This document shows positions 56,898 to 64,000 of a stretch of 64,000 bases of DNA, in pieces. The notes beneath the pieces were generated by a model. It had not been told where the DNA came from and ran no database searches. It saw nothing but the letters and a program-made list of their open reading frames with translations. How positions within the stretch are numbered: position 1 is the stretch's first letter; every line of letters starts with the position of its first letter. The DNA is from Cylicocyclus nassatus (taxonomy: Eukaryota > Nematoda > Chromadorea > Rhabditida > Strongylidae). Location: assembly GCA_958299035.1 (NCBI GenBank), contig CATQJL010000001.1, positions 16,971,433 to 17,035,432 on the forward strand, written 5' to 3'. A program made the translations under genes and the position numbers.

Positions 56898-57283
56898 ATG
56901 TCCAGGGGACTCTGAGCGCATGCATTTTTTCGCGTGGAAACGGGTCAGGGGTCCTAGCTAAGACAATGCCCAAGTTGCAGCGCGCTGAGACCCGCTCTTT
57001 ATCACTCGCGAGTGAGAAAGGACGGGTCTCGGCGCAAACGTGGTCCTAAACAGAGTCATTTGCGACGGTCACGGCGCTTGAGAGCTTTGGAGAAGGGTTT
57101 CTTAGCCGTGAATGGATGATGTGCGCTGCCACTTGGACAGTGCCTTAGTTTGGTCCCACTCATTTTCCACGCGAAAAACCTACTGTCAAATTTGCCTGGA
57201 CACTGCCTTCAATGTAAATGAAAAAATTAGTAAAGATTTAGGATTCCCACGTTCCAACAGCAAATGATCCTCCAAGGTTGAGG

Positions 57284-58846
57284 AGAAATGGTCAAGTCGT
57301 TGCAGCAGCATAATACGTATAGATTGCTATTTGTATTGAAATATTTTTGATTTTGCTGAATAAATATAATATTGGGTAAAAAACTTGAATTGATTTACTC
57401 TACTACATCAATTTTACCCATTTCATGTGAAGACTCCATTTCATCATTCAGTTTGCTGGCAATGAACGGTTCCGAATTCTTTCCGTCCAAGTTGATCGTA
57501 TATGCAACAGAAGAGAACGTGTGAGAGAAAGTGATCAAATAAGGGAAAGTGCTAAAATGCATGGCATTTAAAGTGCTAAAGTTCAGATCGATGAAGGTGT
57601 TATCTTTGACGAGAATGAATGCAGCAGAAAAGGTTAAAAAAGAAAGAGAAAAGCGTAATACGTAATTAGATAGTACGTAGTTGCATGATACGTAATTCAG
57701 AATACGCATATTGGGTACAACTGACGTTCTTAATTCGCTTCCATTCGAAGCTGAGAAATAACCTGGAAAATTGCTTTCCTCTTATTACTGAAAAAGTAAT
57801 TCTGCACTTTAACAAGGGAGTGATCAGAAATCAAAGTGGCCAATCCAAAAAGTTGCACAGCATTACATGCAGCATAAAACGCATAAAACGCTACTTCCAA
57901 TCTGTATCCCGTATCTGCTTAAAGCGTGTGTGGGCGAAGTGAGCCGTCAAAGGCCATTATTTTGCCAGGAAATCGTGCATCCAAGCGCAAATTTGGCAAT
58001 ACAGAGCCATGTTTGGCTTGAGAATGGGCCTGAACATGCAGCTAGGTTATTTTATATTATTAAAGCCTAAAGGTGAGCTGAAAGTGTAAAATTGTGCTCA
58101 ATTTCATAGAAGTTGTAAACGTCGCAATAAAAGTGCTCATAACTTCTTCCACAAAAGCGACAGGCAGGTACGGAATACAGATTCGAAATCAGCGCTGAAT
58201 GTCGCATTGAACGGCATGAAGCTTGCTTGGATTGGCCACCTCGACTTCTGACCATTCTCTTGTAAGGAAGCCTTATACCATTAAGAGATTTAAAGTGCAT
58301 TTCATTATGATACAAAATTTGCTTTGGAAGACCAAAGGTAAAAAAGGGTGTTGGCTGAAAAACACCTTTGTGGGACGGGCAGAAGGTTCCGCAGTGGAAA
58401 TTACTGCTCAAAAACAAGGTTAGTCCTGCCATAGATAACCAATTGCATTTGTCAAACAATTCTCCTTACTCAGGAAATTCCTAATAAACAGTCCCATGAG
58501 TCTTACTAAATTACAAATCACGACCCCATACGGCAAACTTGGTTAAAACTGTGCTAAAAGAATTGACTGGAAGGTACATCATTTTCAGTGTGCACCTCAT
58601 ACTTTGCTCCACCAGATCAGTATTTGTCTTTCTCTCTAACATGTTATGTAAAGAAATGTTTTGATTTAAACACGAACCAGGCGCTGGTTAGGCGACTTTT
58701 TTGAGGCTGTATCCGTTAATTTAAAAAAACTTTGAAGAATTGACAATAAGGTGACAGAAGGCTGTCTGCAACAAGATACGTGCATCATCGACTGAGTTTG
58801 GTGAAATTTTGTCATGTCGTTCTTTCATGCACACTCTACAAACTTA
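57284..58846. other. spacer, nothing recognised
   Basis: A stretch at about 58110-58200 resembles one arm of the 24553/30517 foldback family (AAATCAGCGCTGA). No exon or complete element is supported. Confidence 0.4.
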
Positions 58847-59841
58847 TTAGGTGGGTCCGAAAGTTTTATTAGTTTTTTCAAACCATCGGCAAACACGCTA
58901 AATGAAGATAAACAAAAGGTCTAAAATGTATCCAATGCAGAACTTCTTCCCTTTTCCAGCTTCTAAACTCCCATTGTGTTAGTTGCGAGAGTGACGAGAT
59001 ATTTGCTGGAAATTACAACCACTCTTACCATGTCCAATTCTCGCTAATTTTCAAAATTTTTGTATGAGACTTCCGAAGGAGTCCTAAGCAAGCAGATAGG
59101 GCAAACCTTTTGCCAACAGAAGCAAATTTTTATAGCTTTACGGCTTGTCTTTCAGAATTTCTACGATTTATTTTTAAATAGGACCAAATTTTACATTCAG
59201 CCTATTTCAATCTCGTAGAACATGAAATGTTAAACACTTCAGTCAACATTCGATGCAACTTTTTCTCCTCGTTCTAACGCTTGTCTTTTTTTGGCCGAGA
59301 CAGGCGAAATTTGTGGGGGGGGGGGGGGGAATCGCAGTATTTCTCAATTTCAGGAGTGCGCATTGACGTAGCCTATGTTTTAAAATCTTCATAATTTGAA
59401 GCCAAAATTGCTTATTTACTTTGTAATGGTAACGGTAGTAATAAATGTGTGTCGAAGCCTCAGTTTTTTGTAGGTTTTGCAGTGTTTGGTGCAATAACAG
59501 ATTATGCGATTTTTCCAAAACACAAGACTTTTAGAAAATTATTTAGCAAAAATCTGAAAAAGCAGCTGAAAAAAAAATTGCCTATCTGCTGGATATTAGG
59601 GCTCTTCTGAAAGTCTCATACAAAAATTTTGAAAAATAGCGAATGTTGGACATGGTAAAAACGAGTGGTTTAATTTCCAACAAATATCTCGTCACTCTCG
59701 CAACGAAACACAGTGGGAGTTCAGCAGCCGGAAAGTGGAAGAAATTCTACATTGGCTGCATTCTAAAACGTTTGTTTATCTACATTCTAGCGTGTTTGCC
59801 GATGGATTGAAACAACTGACAAAACTTTCGGACCCACCTAA
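58847..59841. mobile_element. 1.0-kb TA-flanked mariner-type palindrome
   Basis: The left end is TTAGGTGGGTCCGAAAGTTT and the right end is its near-complement; TA lies on both sides (58845-58846 and 59842-59843). The inverted arms include GTTTGTTTATCTACATT and TTGCCGATGG. A poly-G run lies at about 59317-59328. There is no transposase. Confidence 0.8.
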
Positions 59842-60631
59842 TATAAAACAACCTCATCCACGAAAATTGATAGAGAAGTGAAAATATCAATGTGTGCGTG
59901 TGTGTTTGTGTGTGTGTGTGTGGGGGGGGGGAGGGTGTATCAGCTATTTTATGTTCGTCATCTGATGACTAAATTACCTCAAGACAATAAAGTTACTCTG
60001 CTTTTGCAGTGATTTACAGCTTCTTCAGCTGTTTTTTAGTATTATTGTTTAGGCCGGTTTCACCAATTTGACCATCCTCATTATTAGGTGGCTGCACATA
60101 ATAGTTTTTTGAAGGCAGTGTTCAGGTAGACATTCATTTTCCAACTTTTCGCTTATTTGGACCTACCGCTACGCTGGATTTGAAGATAATTTCGGAGAAA
60201 AAAGCGAGAATGTTTTCCTAAAGCCCACTGTTCCGAATGTACGATAACCATTTTCCGAAAAGGTTAATAAAAGAATATCAGGACAAGTCGGCGATTAACG
60301 AAAATGTATATTACTAGACGTGTCTTTGAATGCTGATTGCAAACTACATTTTTTCGCGAGACAACTTTCAGAAAGATTTGAGCTCTTGTAGGTCTGATTT
60401 GTCAAGCCCTAAGTGACATAAAATCAGCCAAAAGCTGTACGAATCACCTGAAAGTGGGTAATAATTTTTGTGTCAACTATTATGACCACAAGGGAAACGC
60501 AGCCATTATAAGTCTGCATAGGTGTTTTTGTGAAGCTTTTTGCTAGTTTTAAACCACTTCTTCTGTCACTAACGTCCCATCCGAACGGTCGGCTTATTTT
60601 GCTGCTCTGATCTAACCAACATCGAGGATAG
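59842..60631. other. spacer with a (GT)n microsatellite
   Basis: (GT)n followed by poly-G at about 59893-59930. Nothing else is recognised. Confidence 0.5.
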
Positions 60632-61140
60632 TTGAGAAGAAGTTCGGTGGAAGAAACCGTGGCTGGTCCACCGAAGGATGCCAAGACGAGATACCAAAGA
60701 ACGCAGGACCCAACGACGACAAGAATACGCGTATGTTTTTACAATGCTCGTTCTCTCAATAGTGAGGAAAGATTAGTTGCGCTAGAGGAGGAGCTAAGTA
60801 TGACAAAATTTGACATTGTCGGACTATGCGAAACTCGTCGCAGTGGCGCTTCTTATACGAAACGAAGCTTCTCGAAGTTACATTTTTATAATAGTGGACG
60901 AACAAATGGAGTAGCCACTAAAAGGGGAGTCGGCATACTAATGAATGAGCGCATTCATCGTTATTGCATAGGCGTAACCAGGGCCCGGCACGCGTTGGTT
61001 TGGAGGTTTTTAGGAAACGAAGTCCCCCATGACTTCGCGAAAATTTACGAAGTCCCTCTCGACGTGAAAATCAGTAGGGAAACCCTAATTCAACATAGCA
61101 ACAAAAAAGCGAAAAAAGCGCATTTTGAGGTATGTAATAT
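60632..61140 (+). pseudogene. 5' fragment of an RTE-type LINE: AP endonuclease start
   Basis: The open frame has VCFYNARSL (the N box of AP endonucleases), FDIVGLCETRRSG (the catalytic Glu box) and RGVGILMN. After about 61020 the similarity to a LINE ends and the frame runs into low-quality sequence. It is a truncated copy without reverse transcriptase. Confidence 0.75.
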
Positions 61141-61560
61141 AACAAAAAAGCAAAAAGAAAACATTTCGAGTTGATTAAAGGCTCTGCCATTGGGTATAGT
61201 ACCATTTTGATGCTGGGAATGTCGAAAATCTCCTGGGCCAACCAAATCTGTAGCCTCAACAATCCTGCGATGCATTTTTCGCCACATATTCCAAAGGACA
61301 CCGCAAGTGATTGGAGCGCGATGTCTATCAACGCGTAGAATTATAGTACTTTTGACTCAAAAAAAGGGGAGAGGCAACGGTTTGATTCGCTTTTTTAACT
61401 ATATGATAGATTTTTGACCGTTCTAATCGTCCAAATCAAAAAGGTCTAAAACTTATGTGAACTCTCCGATATTTATGCTCCGAACCAACCCAGTTGGTTT
61501 GATAGTTGGTCTAAAAACCAACAAATTCGAGAACGGATATTAGGACGCGTAAGTTTTGGG
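61141..61560. other. spacer between two LINE copies
   Basis: Nothing recognised. Confidence 0.4.
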
Positions 61561-62405
61561 AACTTTTTACATAACATAGTTTGGCCCCCACAATGGTCGG
61601 TCGCCTCATCGTGGCGTGGGGGTGACACTGGGTGTCGAACTGCGATGCACAGCCGAGTGTATACTCTAGTAGGGCCTCCCAAGCTGTGAAGGAGTTCGAC
61701 GTTTCCGGTTTCGGCCGGATGCCTAGCTAAGAACCGGCCACGCCAAGACCCCCGCCGTCTGGCTTCTTCTGGTCGCTAGGCGGTCCCTCCCCGCTCCAAG
61801 CCCGGGGTCAGGATCGTTCCGTGGAAATCAAGAGTAGGCCTAGAAAGCCACCTCTTGTAGGGGAAAATTCATATTACTCCTCCAGTCAGAAGATTAGAAA
61901 GAAGCCCTGCACATCGTATCCCGCCTACGGCGCCGGGTGGTAGCAAGAACGATGTCAAGGTACTCAGGGCGCCTTTCGGATTGGACAAAAACGACACGTC
62001 TGCCCGGACGACACGCCACGGAGACTGCCTCATGCTCTGCACCTATAACGCCAGGACAGTCTCCACAAACGCCGACCTCTACGCTCTTCTCGACGCTGCA
62101 GAGCACATCAAGTACCACATTATCGCTCTGCAGAAAACGAAGTCCAGGAAGGAGGACGTGCGACAGATGAGTGATGGGACCCTCATCATTTGTGGTAAAA
62201 AGGTTCATCACGAATCTTTGGAGGCGTTGGTTTTGTCGTCCATCCATCTATCGTCCATCTTGTCGATTCGCATAAGATCCTATCCTATCACCTCGACTGG
62301 GCATCCTACGACTACGCCCTCCACGTCGGAAGTATCAGCATCATCAACTGCTACTCTCCAACATCAGCAGCTGACGACTCAGAACTAGATGCTTTCTACG
62401 AAGAC

Positions 62406-62909
62406 GTGGAGGAGGTCGTCCGCAACGAAAAGTCCTTCTACAAGTATGTTGTGGGCGACTTCAATGCGAAAATCGGGATGCCACTAGAAAAGGAATATAG
62501 GATCGGGAAGTTTGGATATGGGCTCCGAAACGAAAACGGCAACCGTCTCGTTGGGCTCCTCTCCGCCGCACGACTCTTCCATGGAAACTCCATCTTCATG
62601 AAGAAAGAATATCGCCGGTGGACTTGGGAATCGCCCAACGGAACGACTCATGCTGAGATCGACCACATTCTCACCAAGCGAAGGTGGAGCTTACTCGATG
62701 TCTCTGTAGTTCCATCCTTCTGTAGTGGCTCCGATCACCGCCTCCTTCGAGCGAAGATACGACTCAGCCGAAGGCTGGAAAAGAAAGTCTGTCATAGTGC
62801 CGCGAGAAGGAAGGAAGTCGTTTATGACGGTAACAGGCTGGAAGAGCTCATATCAAGTTGTGACTGGCCCATTGAGGAGGCCCAACGTACGACTACGACC
62901 GGCTTCTGA
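62406..62909 (+). pseudogene. RTE endonuclease, C-terminal half
   Basis: The endonuclease frame is open to TGA 62907-62909. It holds the catalytic DFNAKIG and the SDHRLLRA motifs. The frame is continuous upstream to about 62215, where it switches from that of 61981-62388, and it breaks again near 62885. Confidence 0.8.
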
Positions 62910-62914
62910 AAGGA

Positions 62915-63625
62915 TTGCGAGCCTGCGGAGAATGCGCCTCAGTGACTTCTGAGAAGAACTTGGACCGCATCTCGAAGACCACCAAGGAATTGCTTGAAAG
63001 AAGAAGATCATTGAGGCAGGATCCGAATGCAACTCATCTCGAGCGACTGATAGCCAACACCAGTTGCAGAACAGCTTTGCAAGAGGATCTCAGGAAGTAC
63101 AGGCAAGCCAAGATACTGGAAGCAGCCGAAAGAAGACGAACTCTCAAGAAGTGCCGAAGGGACCTCTGCGAATATCACGTACCGCTGGCTGCACTACTGA
63201 ACGAGGACGGGACTCCGACTTCTTCCCGATACAAGATGGAATCTATCGCGAAGAACTTCTACACCAACCTCTTCCGCTCATCAACACCCGTGCAGATGCC
63301 CGTTGTTCCCACTGGAGATGTACCACCACGAATTCTACCTGCTAAAGTGCGTATCGCGATACAGACCATGAAGACGTCCACGGCTCCAGGACCAGATCAT
63401 CTTTCCGTCGAACTTCTGCGAGCCGGAGGACAACGTCTACACGAGATTCTCGCGTCGCACCTGACATCTTACCTTCAGAAGGAGAGGATTCCGGACCAGT
63501 GGAGAACGTCAAGAACCGTCCTTCTTTTAAAAAGGGTGAACAGGAAGATCTTCGAAATTACCAATATGCCTGCTGAGTGTGCTGTACAAGCTCTTCACGA
63601 AGATTATCCTCGCAGGGAAACCTAG
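62915..63625 (+). pseudogene. RTE linker and N-terminal reverse transcriptase
   Basis: A charged linker (residues about 1-85) is followed by the RT start: KMESIAKNFYTNLF, MKTSTAPGPDHLSVELL and LQKERIPDQWRTSRTVLL. The frame is lost near 63565. The RT palm, including VDYEKAFDS, continues in another frame from about 63572 to the window end. Confidence 0.8.
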
Positions 63626-64000
63626 GACACTGGTTGAAGCCCAACCCCAAGAACAAGCTGGATTTCGCAAAGGATTCAGCTGCATGGATCACATCCAGAC
63701 GGTTTCGAGGGTCATAGAAGTCTGCCGGGAGTACCGACTGCCTCTCGTCCTAACCTTCGTCGACTACGAGAAAGCCTTTGACAGCGTCGAAACCAACGCC
63801 ATCCTGTCTGCGCTAGTCGATCAAGAAGTGGAACCAGCTTACGTGAGGACACTAGCCGACTGCTACAAGGACTGTACAACAACGATGCAGCTATTCCATC
63901 GCCCCCTAACCATTCCAATTGGGAAGGGGGTTCGACAAGGCGACACTATTTCGCCGAAGCTGTTCACTGCGGCCTTGCAGTGGGTGATGAAGTCACTAGG

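Larger units (their letters stand above)
54674..57205. mobile_element. outermost of three nested elements in the last gene C exon
   Basis: The ends are inverted (CAATGTCCAGG at the left, CCTGGACACTG at the right), with a second shared block TTTTTCGCGTGGAAA near both sides. Without the insert at 54684-56897 it would be only about 0.3 kb. A hairpin (56982-57035, arms GCGCYGAGACCCG) lies in its centre. No target duplication was found, so its limits are approximate. Confidence 0.55.
61561..64000 (+). mobile_element. RTE-type LINE, 5' part, running off the right edge
   Basis: A GC-rich 5' leader (about 61580-61940) is followed by an endonuclease-reverse transcriptase frame. The endonuclease has MLCTYNARTV, IIALQKTKS, the GVGFVVHPS region, VVGDFNAKIG, and the C-terminal GSDHRLLRAKI. 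RT has TAPGPDHLSVELLR, QEQAGFRKGFSC, LTFVDYEKAFDSVE (first catalytic Asp) and KGVRQGDTISPKLF. The YADD box should lie right of position 64000. Frame breaks near 62215, 62885 and 63570 make this copy defective. The order and lack of a separate ORF1 fit the RTE clade. Confidence 0.88.

Overview
The window looks like nematode chromosomal DNA, most likely from a parasitic clade V (strongylid, hookworm-like) worm. The reasons are short introns of 60-90 bp with TTTCAG-type acceptors, AT-rich spacers, BEL/Pao LTR retrotransposons, RTE- and CR1-like LINEs, and very many TA-flanked palindromic mariner-type elements. The genus is an inference; no conserved housekeeping gene, rRNA or tRNA is visible. Repeats dominate, and only three host gene loci can be supported.

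Left part (1-25500). A BEL/Pao element on the minus strand enters from the left edge (LTR 109-830, primer-binding site 91-108). Next comes a 5.7-6.3 kb inverted duplication (left arm about 3820-10165, right arm about 17927-23575). Each arm carries one copy of an unrecognised four-exon gene (A at 5399-8142 on plus, B at 19783-22515 on minus). The 3' parts of the arms are nearly identical, while the first clear exon has diverged. A third, older copy of the inner arm lies at about 15650-17720. The spacer holds a 270-bp palindromic insert with a hammerhead-like core and a 13-bp target duplication (11996-12265), and three consecutive TA-flanked palindromes (12495-14414). Both arms carry the same 0.6-kb MITE with a 9-bp duplication. 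A decayed CR1-like LINE, itself split by a foldback, follows at 23732-25494.

Middle part (25500-34550). No gene is recognised. There are several foldback families, a doubled perfect hairpin (27753-27829), a 0.2-kb hAT-like MITE, a 1-kb TA-flanked palindrome (32568-33590) and an 0.8-kb palindrome (33655-34462).

Right part (34550-64000). BEL-1 (34552-44935) is a recent, nearly complete BEL/Pao element with 772-bp LTRs that differ at one visible position, TSD GGAAT, gag, protease, RT, RNase H and integrase, but several frame breaks. BEL-2 (46246-51542, TSD GATAT) is a related gag-only element without pol. It sits inside an exon of a third host gene (C). Rejoining the target gives an open exon with a good donor and a phase-consistent next exon. 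A further exon of the same locus is interrupted by nested transposons (54674-57205). A second 1-kb mariner-type palindrome and two RTE-type LINE pieces, the last running off the right edge, close the window.

Most elements here can only move with enzymes supplied in trans. BEL-1 could in principle have supplied Pol to BEL-2, but its own frames are broken as read. The inverted duplication appears to have been homogenised after gene duplication. Two independent insertions in gene C mean that this allele is very probably non-functional.
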